From the NCBI GenBank assembly GCA_000310025.1, contig FN649734.1, forward strand, positions 2,018,589-2,046,550: a stretch of DNA of 27,962 bases, given 5' to 3'. The translations under genes were made by a program, and so were the position numbers. Positions 1-9,910 of this stretch are shown one piece after another. Every line of letters begins with the position of its first letter. Position 1 is the stretch's first letter. The notes beneath the pieces are model-generated. The model did not search any database and was not told where the DNA came from. It saw only the letters and a program-made list of their open reading frames with translations. This stretch comes from Ectocarpus siliculosus (Eukaryota; Sar; Phaeophyceae; Ectocarpales; Ectocarpaceae).

Positions 1-36
1 AAAAAAGGGAAACCCCCCCCCCCCCCCCCCCCGCTT
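1..36. other. Homopolymer contig edge
   Basis: The window opens with short runs of A and G followed by about 20 consecutive C. This looks like the low-quality end of a sequence read or contig rather than genomic structure. No gene is called here. Confidence 0.5.
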
Positions 37-229
37 AGCGTGTCGTGTTTTCCTTGAAAGGGTCTGTTTGTTTTGTTTTGTTGCGCGAGTGTGAGCGTTT
101 CGCCTGCTGCCTCCTCCAACATGCCAGTTTTTGACCGGCTTGTCGTTGTCGATGATTCATCGCCTAAGAACTGCCCCCGCCAGCAGCAACCCAGCAGCAG
201 CCTTCGCACGTCCGTTTTAAGAAAAGGTC

Positions 230-301
230 GCCCCGGTGGTCTAGTTGGTATCCTCGAAAACTTCTAGAGGTCAGGTCAGGGGTTCGAATCCCGGCGTAAG
301 C
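230..301 (+). pseudogene. tRNA-like sequence (tRNA pseudogene or SINE head)
   Basis: An A-box-like TGGTCTAGTTGG (237-248) and a B-box-like GGTTCGAATCC (281-291) lie 44 nt apart start to start, the spacing of RNA polymerase III promoter boxes in a tRNA. A short CCTC/GAGG anticodon-like stem lies between them. The acceptor stem pairs poorly (about 2 of 7) and only three T-stem pairs form, so it is not a working tRNA. About 100 nt downstream (near 341-365) is a second A-box-like TGGCCAAGTGG with no matching B box. A decayed tRNA or a tRNA-derived SINE head are both possible. Confidence 0.35.
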
Positions 302-562
302 GAGCTTTTCTTGCAAAGTGAGTTTGTCTCTCGCTTCCGCTCCTGGCCAAGTGGATAGCGCTAGTTCGTGTGTACGTACACAGAGGGAAGAGAGTGCTGA
401 ACTCTTATCGCATTAAAAATCGAAGGCAAAGTACCGCAGGAGGGTAGGGGTAGGGAAGGGCCCTTCTGTGTGACCACGGGTTGGAGTAAACGGCACTAAT
501 GCTGTGAGCGCTGACTTGAAGTGAAGACAACCCGTTGCACGAAGCATGCAATCGGGCAAGTT

Positions 563-583
563 GGGTTTAGGGTTAGGGTTAGG
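563..583 (+). repeat. Short telomere-type repeat (TTTAGGG-like)
   Basis: About three tandem copies of a TTAGGG/TTTAGGG unit. The run is too short to be a telomere. It is either an interstitial telomere-type repeat or chance. A single GGGTTAGG motif recurs near 15062 and 16387. Confidence 0.5.
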
Positions 584-951
584 CTCTGCGTAGCTGCTTC
601 CTGTTCTATTTCCTCGTAAACGTATTTTCTCGCACCGGCGATCCCGACAATCCTGCCTGGCCTGAGATCGTAGCGGTGCCTTGTCGGCCCCCTTTCCGAC
701 GGCCCGCCCACCTCTACCGAGTAGCCTTAACGAGGATACTAAGCTTGTTTTTGGTTGGGGGGTACCGGTTGGGGTTGGGGGGGTAGGGATAGGATACGAA
801 ACCCCCTCTCTATTTCGTAGATTGACAGTAACACCCGGCGAGGGCGGCCCCCTTCTCTGCGTTTCTCTCTGATCTTTTGTTAACGTTCCTCCCCCCCGCG
901 TCTCCTGCCCCCCTGCGTTCCGATCGCTCTTCTTCCCGCAACCTTCTGAAG

Positions 952-1101
952 GGCACCCCGGCAGGCATCATCCTGCTCGTTCTCATCGTGCAGATGTGCG
1001 CCGCCGTGTGGTATACGGCCTCGTACATCCCGTACGGCCGGGCGATGATCAAGGGAACGTTGTGTCCGTGCCTCAAGGACCTTGAAAATCAAGATGGGTA
1101 G
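952..1101 (+). CDS. SFT2/Got1-like vesicle transport protein, last exon (partial)
   Basis: This is a 3'-terminal exon of about 49 codons ending in TAG (1099-1101). It encodes a hydrophobic helix (GIILLVLIVQMCAAVWYTA) followed by SYIPYGRAMIK. A final membrane helix, then W-Y-x-x-S-Y-I-P-[FY]-[GA]-R, is the characteristic C terminus of the SFT2 family, tetraspanning proteins of Golgi/endosome vesicle fusion. The acceptor is probably the AAG ending at 951 after a C/T-rich tract with a TTAAC branch-like motif; the CAG ending at 964 is the alternative and would shift the phase. A family member has about 150-220 residues and four helices, so the first three helices must be encoded before position 1 or in exons I could not identify in 1-950. 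The family call rests on this short motif only. Confidence 0.55.
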   Translation, partial: GTPAGIILLVLIVQMCAAVWYTASYIPYGRAMIKGTLCPCLKDLENQDG

Positions 1102-3431
1102 TAGTACATGCTGTACAGTAGTAATCCATTTAGTGACGAGGTGACGAAACCGTCAGTAGAGCTGTACAGCTTCTCTTTCTTTCCTTTCTTCTTTTGCTCT
1201 TTTGTTTTATTTTTTGCTTTTTTGGGGGATTTTTGTCTGTGCGTGGGGGTGGGGTAAGGTTCGGCAGGCTTTTTTTTTTTTTTTCGCTTTTTCTTCGGTG
1301 CTAGCTAGGGTTGCCGAGCACGCGGGACGATGGTACACAGCTTGATTGAGAGCAGCGTGTGCCCCTTCTATGGAGCGTAAGGCGCACAGAAGGCAGGCAG
1401 GAAGCAAACAGGCGGGCACGCTGCACAAGAGGCGTGCTTACACTGGCCCTCAGCTATCTAGCTAGCCGCGACAACACGGGTGCGCATGTTTGAATTGAAT
1501 CACACTTTCACGAGACAAACCTTGGTCAAGCTTTTGGCTGGACTGGCGTGCACGAAGGCCGTAAATTTACGCTCTTCTACAACTTTTTCACGGACGGACG
1601 AAAAGTTGTGCACCTTTTACGACTTATTGGCCGTCCTTTTCGTCATGCGTCGAGGACCACAAGAGTGGTACTCCGCTGAATGCGTGTCAGGAAATAAATA
1701 ATAAACACGGCGGGGTGGAAGTGGGCGTCGACCAATGAGCGACGCCTATTTCGCTGACTCTGTACCCCGCTCGCTCTTGTACTTGTCGCTTTTTACCAGG
1801 GTACATACATACCCTGTGTGTCGTTTACCCTAAAAAATATAGAGTCAAGGGGTATGGAAGGCCGGCCGGGGGTATTGGGGAGTGTTTTTGCCCTTCAAAT
1901 ACTAAACAAGTATGAAGTTTTCCTCTTGTTGAGCTTTTTTTCCTCTCTCTCCAAAACGACAAGTAAAGTTCTCGAGGGAGGAAGTAATGTCCGTCCGCCT
2001 TTTCCATCAACAGGCTTTTGACAAACTGGCTGTTTTCGAGCCCACTTCGCCGCGACAAAGAGGAAGGAAAGACTCGTTGCGCATTCGTTCCGTCCTCCTC
2101 TGGGTTGGTTGGGTAGGAACGACACATACAGTGCCCCCGGGTTGGTGGGTAGGAAGGACATACAATAATGCCCCCGTCATCTTTCTTTGCGTCCGGCGGT
2201 TTGTGTGTGTGTCGGGTTTCAAGAAGAGCGTCACCATGGACGGCGGACCGGACCACGCCTCGACACCTAAAAACGTCTTCGTCGTGTCAAATAACCAAAT
2301 TCAGTCATTGTAATAAATTCGTTTTATTCTTTTTACATCTTCCTTCTCCCTTCCCCTCTTCTCGCCGTTCGTCGCGTAGCTTCCTAAACGACGCAAACTC
2401 CCACCGACTGTGTTCTGTCAGTAACCAAGACGGAAAAAGAAACAAAATGCCTGCCAACCAACCACGAAAAAAGGAAAAACAACCTCGACAACAACAAACA
2501 CACGACCAACTGAACTAGATAGAAAGGATGGAACCTAAAGAATTGCCAGCTGTAACACACACATGACTACCACTACTTTCGTCCCTCTCTCAAGAGGGGG
2601 GGACAAGACAAATAACACGAAAACAACACTACCTATTGCCTACGGTGGACGGGGGGGGACTGCTTGATGAAACGGACGTACTCTCGTAGAAAGAGCACGA
2701 CAAACGTAAGCTTGAGTCGAGCGCCCCCAATGAACGACGACGCTACGCGTACTCCGCTACCTCACCACCACCCAAGCCAACAAGAAAGGCAATTTAAGAA
2801 CACACACACCTCGGACAATATCCAAGAAACCCCACACGCACACGGATGACACCATAAAACAGCCACAAGGTCTGAAGGCCAGGCAGCCTGGCAACCCCTC
2901 CCCAAGCACCCACGCAAGGGAAGCCATACCACAGACATGTACCAATGAAAGGATACGAAACAACGCGAAAGGTCTAGGTGTGTGTGTCTCGTGCAAACAA
3001 CGCTTTTTACACAAATACTGGGAAGTAATCATCGCTCGTCACGGGATACGTAGTGGGAAGGTTAAGGTTGCGCTACGATCAAGCGCAAGGCACCTACCTG
3101 ACCTGCCTGGACACCGACATAAACAGTACTGATCGATATCGATGTTGGCCAGCTAACCATCCAGCCGATAAGACTATTACTACCACCAGTACTACCACCG
3201 AACCGCAGTTGGTTTACCAAAATGACCAATCCGCCCAGCCAGCCAACCCTGCATACCACCCTTGGTGCTACCGTTGAAATTTGGTTACCGTGCCGAGAGA
3301 TAACTCTTGTCGAACCACCGTGAAGGAAGCGAAACAAGATGATGCTCTCCTTGCTTCTCTCGCGAGGAACTCGTGGAAAAGCCGATCAACGTTCGGGTTG
3401 ACATGAAAAAAAATGATCTCTCTTCTCTCTC
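1102..3431. other. Intergenic region between convergent genes, no gene recognised
   Basis: This stretch follows the plus-strand SFT2-like stop and precedes the minus-strand stop at 3432, so it should hold both 3' UTRs. Open frames up to about 140 codons exist on both strands, but none shows a recognisable domain, splice-consistent neighbours or coding-like composition. A short imperfect direct repeat (GGGTTGGT.GGGTAGGAA) occurs near 2102 and 2139. Nothing else is supportable. Confidence 0.5.
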
Positions 3432-6375
3432 TTATGCACTCGAGGCGCTGCACTCATGGTAGTCGGCAACGAGCGTTCGCAGGAGCTGCCGCTGCGAGTC
3501 CGGCATCCCTGCGATCGTCGTGGCCGGGTTCAGAGCCACCATCATCTCCTCCTCGTCCATTTCCCATCGGTCGGTCAGCACCTGTTTCGGTTGGGTAGGA
3601 GTGGGGGGAAGCGGGAGCTAAATAGTCAGCGAAGAGGGCGGCGCCGAGTAGTTTTTTTCTGTTCGGGACAAGGTCAACAACCCGATACGTAGACTATATC
3701 TCCCTGACTTTTCCGTATGTCTCTTGAAAACAGGAAGACCTCGGCGAAAACTACACCTTACACCATACCATGGTATTGTTGTTGTTGTTGTTGTTGTCTT
3801 CACCATATACCACTTCTTCACCCACCTTTACGTGGTCGGAGAGGACCGCGCCAGCCCTGGAGAACTTGCTCTCGCTGGCGATGAACAAGTCCGAAGCCGC
3901 GATGCACTCCAAAGACTGCGACGACTCCGGGGCGGTGCGCTCGTTCAGCAGGACAACGTGCTGGTACATCGCGTAGTAGGAGCAAGAGGAAACAGATGAG
4001 GCCGGCCGGGTGGGGGGGGATTCGTAAGCTTACGGTGTTATTAGAAAGCATTCACACAATCAAAGAGGCGACCCGTTCGAGTAAATACGTAAGCACAATA
4101 CTGTACCACAGCAGTAGTAGTCGGAAGACTTGGGGGAAGAAGTCGAAGAAGTCTTCGATTCGAGTGTTTCGCGTTGTTTGTTTTGCCAAGAATATGGAGC
4201 CCTCAAAACTCTGGGTGAGTGGAGAGTCCGGAGTGTGGTGGCTATGACCTGCCACCGGAGGCTGGCTGTATCCTGTAGTGCGATTCGGTGACGAATGCCA
4301 AGCGTGACCGAGCAAACTCAGTCAAGCGAGGGTGGTGCGGAGGGTGGGCGAGCCTTCGTCGGCTCATTTTCCCAGTCTCCTACAAAATATGCATTTAGAT
4401 AGATTCATCAAAAACCTTTCGCAGCTGTTGGGAATCAGAACAGTATCTACTATAAAATTAACGAACCCTTGGCAAGAACAGTGATCTTAAAATTATAGAG
4501 TACCAGTAGTTCCGAACCCTCCGGAAAAACAGAGTTCTATCAAGAGAAACGAACCCTTGGGGAAGAAACGAAGAACAACGAACCCTTGGAAGAACAGAGA
4601 TCTATGCATATGCATATTATAGAAGAGTAACGAACCCTTGGCAAGAACAGTGATATGAAAATAATAGAAAATAATAGAGGAGCACCGAACCCTCCGGAAG
4701 AACAGAGTTGTGTAAGAAACGAACCCTTGGGGAAGAAAAGAGATCTGGAAGAACAAGAGATCTATAATAGAAGAGAAATGAACTGAAGAGCACTGGTAAA
4801 AGATGTAGATAAGAAGGCAATCGACACCACATACCTGGGAGCAGTGAAGGCCGAGATCATCGCAAGTCTCTCCGGCAACGTCCCAGTAGAGCGGAAGCCC
4901 CATCTCGTCGACCATGCCGCCCCACTGCCCCTCGCTGAAGATGGCCACGTCCACGTGGGCCCCCGGCTCGGCGACGGCGATGCTGTGCAGCGAGGCCTCC
5001 ATCGCTCGGACGTAGTATTGGTGGGGCAGGCTCCTGTAGTGATTTGGGTTGCGTTGGTTGTTGTTTAGACGGACAAGGGGGGGGGGGGGAGGGGAGGAAT
5101 AATAAAAAAGTGAGGTTTGTTGTCGAGCGCAGCTAGCAGGCAATGCAACAAGAATTTTAATTTTCCTCATTTCAACACTCGGAAGATGGGGGGCGTTCAT
5201 CATGTCGAATGGGTGATGAGAGGTTGGTGGTGAATCCGAAGAACCGGCAAGTCAAAGGCGGGGGGCATGTCCGGCTTCTGAGCTGTTGTTGTAAGCGAGA
5301 ACGACAGTTCGGTGGCCCCCCGTTAACTTGTCAACAGCTACCTTTCTATGCGATAGACAGATCCTGGAAACATACAAAAACTACGCAACTTTCTCGGGAC
5401 GTTGTGCGTGCAACGGACGACCACCCGAGCACTGCTGTATAATCTTTTCGCTCAATGAAATAATTGTAGGGTCAACTGCTGCAAGTCGGGCCGGGCACCA
5501 CAGAGGCTTTACCACGAGACCAAATGTAGTACATGGATGTTCTATCGATCAAGGAACCTTACCGAACCATGGACGTCCCGCCTTACGCATATGTATGTTC
5601 AACCTCTTCCAAAGATCCGCGGACGTGCCACAACAAAATGTGAAAAGATCGTATGATACAATACAGCAGTCTACGTCCCGCGACGGAAAGAAGCTTTGTC
5701 TTACCTGTGCAGAGGTGCAGCCCCTCGCAATCGCTTCGACAGGTCTACGGAAGACGGCGCCCGGTCCACGTGCACCGAGACCAGCCACGACTCGGAGTCG
5801 CGGCCGTCCTCGCCACCACCACCACCATGCTGCATCATGAACGAGTCCGGCAGCACTCCCGCGCACTGCTCTCGGTCTGGCGGCACGCCCAGCCCGCGTC
5901 TCCTCTCGATGCGCTCGGCGCAACGGTTCTGCTGCGCCTCCTTGCCGGCGGCAGCAGCGGCGGCTCGCACACCGCCGCCCGGGCTAGCAGCAGCGGTGGC
6001 AGCGCGGGTGCACAGGAGCACCGCGGAGGCGGTGGCCATCATGGCTACGAGGCGCACCGTGGTGGAGGACTGCTTCTTCTGTTGTTTGGGGTGGCCCTTG
6101 TTCCAAGAGGGTGACGGCGACGAGGCTGCCGGGTCGGAGGGCAGGGTACTCGGTGCTGGCCTTGCGGGCGCCGCCGCCGCCCCCGCTGCGGGGTCGTGGA
6201 AGAACCGGCCGTGGGAAGCTGAAGGGGCGGGCGTGGCGCTCTTCGTGTTGCTGCTGCTGCTGCTGCCGCCGCCGCCGCCGCTGGCGCCGAAGATTTCCTC
6301 CTTGTTGGTCGCCGAGCGGCTTCGGCGGTGTTGGCCCTTGGAAACTCGGGGAGAAAGGCCGTTAGGAGTCATCAT
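3432..6375 (-). CDS. Type II membrane glycosyltransferase-like protein (fucosyltransferase-like), 4 exons
   Basis: Exons on the minus strand are 6375-5705, 5033-4835, 3960-3826 and 3581-3432. Donors are GTAAGA, GTATGT and GTGGGT; all acceptors end in AG; phases are 2, 0 and 0 and all match. They encode 384 residues ending in TAA. The start is the first ATG (doubled ATGATG) after a CAG-rich leader. Residues 1-103 are a Ser/Ala/Pro/Gly-rich, probably cytosolic tail; about 105-130 form a hydrophobic signal-anchor; the rest would be lumenal, the Golgi glycosyltransferase topology. Seen in order: WLVSVHVDR (197-205), LPHQYYVRAME (226-236), VAIFSEGQW (253-261), ASDLFIASESKFSRAG (312-327). A V-S-x-H-x-x-R element, a YYxxA helix, an F-S-[DE]-x-x-W strand and an [AC]-x-[DH]-x-[IF]-x-[AS]-[NS]-S-x-F-S motif recall GT-B fucosyltransferases such as GT11. 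The enzyme class is inferred and the substrate unknown; brown algae make much fucosylated polysaccharide. Exon boundaries are well supported. Confidence 0.75.
4461..4780 (+). repeat. Intronic degenerate minisatellite (CGAACCCTTGG-AAGAACAG unit)
   Basis: Within intron 2 of the glycosyltransferase-like gene, a unit reading roughly CGAACCCTTGG followed by AAGAACAG recurs six to seven times at irregular spacing. Some copies carry CGAACCCTCCGG instead. Spacers are AT-rich and include ATAATAGA and a TATGCATATGCATA palindrome. It is a decayed tandem array, not coding: the minus-strand open frame through it is a read-through past the exon 2 donor at 4834. Confidence 0.8.
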
Positions 6376-6713
6376 GCTGCTGCTGGCTGCTGCTGGCTGC
6401 TGCTGTCTCTGCTGTCTCTCTCGTCCTCTTGCTTGTCTGTCTCTCTCGCACTCCGCGATCGCAGAAGGGTAAGGTTGAGGCTAGGGGTCGGCTGGAGTAT
6501 GATCCTGGCTCTTGGTGGCTGGTTGAAGAGGAGTGAACGAAGGGGGGCGATGAGGCCGCGACGATAACGATCCTAAAAATACTCGACCGAAAGAAGATTT
6601 CTCGTTTTTGTTCTCGGGCCGAAAACCCGGGGTCACAGGAATTCAAACCTGACGTTTCACGTTTTGATTGGTCAGGCCCTTTCGTGCCGCATGGTCCATC
6701 TTCCCGTGTGCAA

Positions 6714-7226
6714 GTTTATGGTTTCCAAATCTTTATCTTCCTTTCTTTGGACAAATGTTGACTTTTTCGACCTTTTGGGCAGTCTGCCTCCCGATGAACG
6801 AATGCGAATCAGCTGTTCGACCTTTGAGAATAGTCACAGCTTTGGCTGAGATGTCTACAGATCGCCTATATGTTTCGCCAGGGCCCACGTTTGATTTTTT
6901 CAAGATGCGCAATTTTCGCGCAAGAGTTTTTCCAACACCACCAGCTTTTTTTGGACAGATCTTGGCTCAAGATTTATTTGCTCCGAGGTGGTCTTTGGGC
7001 CGAATCTTGCACAACATCTTGCTTGCTCTGCTGGAAAAAAATCAAACGTGGACCTTGGCGAAACAAATAGGCGGCCTGTATACATCTCAGGCAAAGCTGT
7101 GACTATTCTCAAAGGTCGAACAGCTGATTCCTGATTCGCATTCGTTCGGGAGGAAGACTGCCCAAAAGGTCGAAAAAGTAAGCATTTGTCCAAAGAAAGG
7201 AAGATGAAGATTTGGAAACCATAAAC
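6714..7226. mobile_element. Fold-back (long inverted repeat) element
   Basis: The left arm (about 6714-6900) and right arm (about 7035-7226) are near-perfect reverse complements, roughly 185 nt each, with only scattered differences and small indels. Both share GTTTATGGTTTCCAAATCTT at the outer end and an ATCAAACGTGG-type sequence at the inner end. The centre is about 135 nt with no coding signal. A long inverted repeat without an open reading frame fits a non-autonomous fold-back or MITE-type DNA transposon. I could not identify a clear target-site duplication. Close similarity of the arms suggests recent insertion or gene conversion. Confidence 0.8.
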
Positions 7227-7438
7227 ATGGGTCTAAACGGCTCTATATCTTCTAGACCGCCCCCGCCCCCTTTTCCTGTCAGCCCGAAGGCCGACGTGTC
7301 CTGTGACCCCCCTCCAGTGATGGACGAGCCGTCCTGATGGAGAAGGGGAGGAGCGCGACAACAGTAAATTGTACCCCCACAGTGCGACTATGGCGGTAAA
7401 ACATGGAAACAGGAAGCGCGGTGGCGTGTGCACTTCTA

Positions 7439-7730
7439 AGAGTTAAGGAATAATAAAAACACACACAGAAAGACTAAAACCCATTCGAGATATATATACC
7501 CACAGTCGAACGGGATGTGGTGGAGTCTTTTCAGTGAGTGAAGGAAACCGGCTGGGTAGAGTTAAGGAATAATAAAAACACACACAGAAAGACTACCCAT
7601 TCGAGATATACCCACAGTCGAACGGGATGTGGTGGAGTCTTTTCAGTGAGTGGAGGGAAACCGGCTGGGTACTGGACTTATTTCGAGTCTTTTTTAAGTC
7701 TACACTGATGATTTATACCAGTGATGCCAG
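7439..7730 (+). repeat. Dispersed repeat family, copy 1, with tandemly duplicated head
   Basis: Two head units start at 7439 and 7558, each beginning AGAGTTAAGGAATAATAAAA and containing CGGGATGTGGTGGAGTCTTT. The second continues into a tail ending near AGTGATGCCAG. The same sequence, in opposite orientation and without the duplication, lies at 12036-12204 inside an M41-gene intron, so this is a dispersed element of about 170 bp. No open reading frame is present. It is probably a MITE or SINE; I found no diagnostic ends. Confidence 0.75.
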
Positions 7731-9910
7731 CTGGTGCTAAGTACAAAAACATCTGTATAGGTAACTTACATTTTACAATACATCCCCTGTAGTTCTCTAC
7801 TGGGTCAACGGCAAAATATCGGGGAGAAACCCTCCGTTGTGCCGTGTATAGAGTCTTATTATGTCCGGACATTCTTTCTTGCCGAGGGTGGATGGGTACC
7901 ATACGGCAGTGTGGCCTGTGCCGCTGTTTGACGCTTGTGGGCAGCACCGCCTATCCACCCCTGCCGCAGGGAGAGCGGCTTCAACGTTCTCTCCCGTGCC
8001 CTTCATCCGCCATCTGCTTGGTGGATGTTACTTTTCCCTTTTCCCTTTTCTGCACAGCACCACGGCAAAACCCCCGCCCGCCTACATTGTACAGCGCAGC
8101 ACACAGCACATGGAACCGTCAACTTCCCCAGCTGATCATTTTTTTTGGGGTTGGTTGTACCCAGTACCTGCTGTAGACGGCGGTGCAATAAGGAACGACG
8201 CCCCATGCACCCATGCATGAAGGATGCAACAAGTTGTCGCATGGGTTTTACAAAGCATGTTTTTATGCACACGGTTTAAACGGGACAGAAAATAGCGGCA
8301 CCAACGGCGGTGGCCCCTTCCACGCCGTCTTGTACATCACTGGTGCAACCGCGTTTTTTTTGCCATGGGGTTTTTCGAATGACCCGAGCTTCGGCAACGA
8401 AAAACACACCTTTCTATTGTCTTCTTGCAGTGTTGTGGTCAAGCGAGATGGTAAAATAGATGGACGAAGGATGATTATGAGCTGGCCATTCCCCATTCGG
8501 TGACGATGTCGTGAGGTACACAAGAAGCACATATTTCCATCAGTCGTATCAATGCGTCCATCCCGGGGATATAGCGCTTGGTTGATGAGAACCCATTTCA
8601 TTTCCATTCGACTCTAAGGGGTTTACGGCGTACATGTCCGACAGAGAGCCCTCTTGTTGTGTCAACGCAACACCCATTCAATTAAAACGCCAACATTCAT
8701 TCGTCTAATAATATTATCGCCTGTGATGTGTGCACCGCATTTGAGTTCTGGACATGTACGTACTTACGCCAAAAATGTGCAAACGCATAGATAGCCAACG
8801 CAACGCCATATACCGGTATATCCCATAAACCCTCCTGCCCCCACCCGACGTGAGGAAAATACCTCCTACAGATGTAGCATAAGGCCTGATCATGAGACAC
8901 AACAGCAGCAACAGCAACAAAAGTATGGCCTCGGTACGGTACATCAAATTGCTCACCGCCAGCCTAGCACATTTTTTTCATTTCCTTTTTGCTTCAGCTG
9001 GTACTCTTAGAGAGAGACAAAAAACTCAAGTGCCACAACACAACGCCGGTAAAAAAAAAAAGTTCACGTTGTTCACGTACACGACAAAAAAAAGTGGAGT
9101 GCACCCACACATACCCTTGTAAAAATACTGTAATCAACTCGCCCCCCTCACCATACATGGAGGAAAAAACGTTCAAAGGCCCTCGCTCCTGCAACGATGA
9201 ATAAGAATACTTCCGACTGGGTCTGCAAGAGGAGGAGAAAAAGTTCTGAACGTCGAGTCTCGGGGCCGCGAGGTGACACACCATCTCGGCCATCTCCAGC
9301 GCTCAAGATTAGTCTACACAGCAACACAGCATTTTCAGTGCCAAAGGGTACACCATGTAGAGCCAGGCGAAATCCCCGGGGTCTTCAGCTATGCGTCCCC
9401 GCCCCCCGCGGCCCCTTCGCCCAGATTTGTCATTCTGGTGGCAAAGCGTCGATCCATTCTCCAACCCTATTTTATCGTGCACCCGACCCTTACGTTCTGC
9501 AACACATGACATGTCGCCGCAACGTTACCCCCATCGCAGGACCCATCTTTGGTGGTAACAGCACCACTGCCGGCAAACGAATGGCTGGCAGGATCAACAG
9601 CAGCCCCTTAACTGTGCATCGGGCGGTGCTTCCTGGGATCCGCGTTAGTCTCCTCGACAAAACCTCTCGATCTGCGGCAACAACAACAACAACAACAACC
9701 AACGATTGCCGTCTAAAAAATACTTCACCTGTACAACCACAACCCTCGCGTTAGCCCCTCCCCCTCTCCCCTTCTGTTTCCTCGTTACATCGTCATTAGT
9801 GTGTATCCTTGCCGCTGCTTCTCCTAGGACTCTGCCATACTCGTGCTTACAACCCCTCCATGTCGCCGACCGTGTTGCTCGCGTTATTTGATGATGTGCC
9901 GCCGGCCTGG

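Larger units (their letters stand above)
6376..9910. other. Intergenic region upstream of the glycosyltransferase-like gene
   Basis: This region lies between the start of the gene ending at 3432 and the stop of the M41 gene at 9911, both on the minus strand. It should contain the promoter of the former (just above 6375, in CAG/CTG-repeat DNA) and the 3' UTR of the latter. It carries the fold-back element (6714-7226) and a partly duplicated dispersed repeat (7439-7730), listed separately. From about 7731 to 9910 I see only short open frames on both strands and recognise none. Confidence 0.5.

Noticed and set aside
496-711. Minus-strand frame with RHRYDLRPGR, reminiscent of retroelement polyprotein tails
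   Set aside because: The motif is short, no other retroelement domain is nearby, and the frame runs into telomere-type repeats.
5328-5840. 170-codon plus-strand open frame
   Set aside because: It lies antisense to intron 1 and exon 1 of the glycosyltransferase-like gene and shows no domain.
5696-6472. 258-codon plus-strand open frame
   Set aside because: It is the antisense shadow of the low-complexity first exon of the gene on the other strand.
8213-8607. Overlapping open frames on both strands (96 and 114 codons)
   Set aside because: Both look partly protein-like, but neither has a recognised domain or splice partners, and they cannot both be coding. Left uncalled.
9197-9754. 185-codon plus-strand open frame
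   Set aside because: It is rich in Arg, Ser, Pro and Thr, ends in a CAA repeat, and overlaps the expected 3' UTR of the M41 gene. There is no domain evidence.
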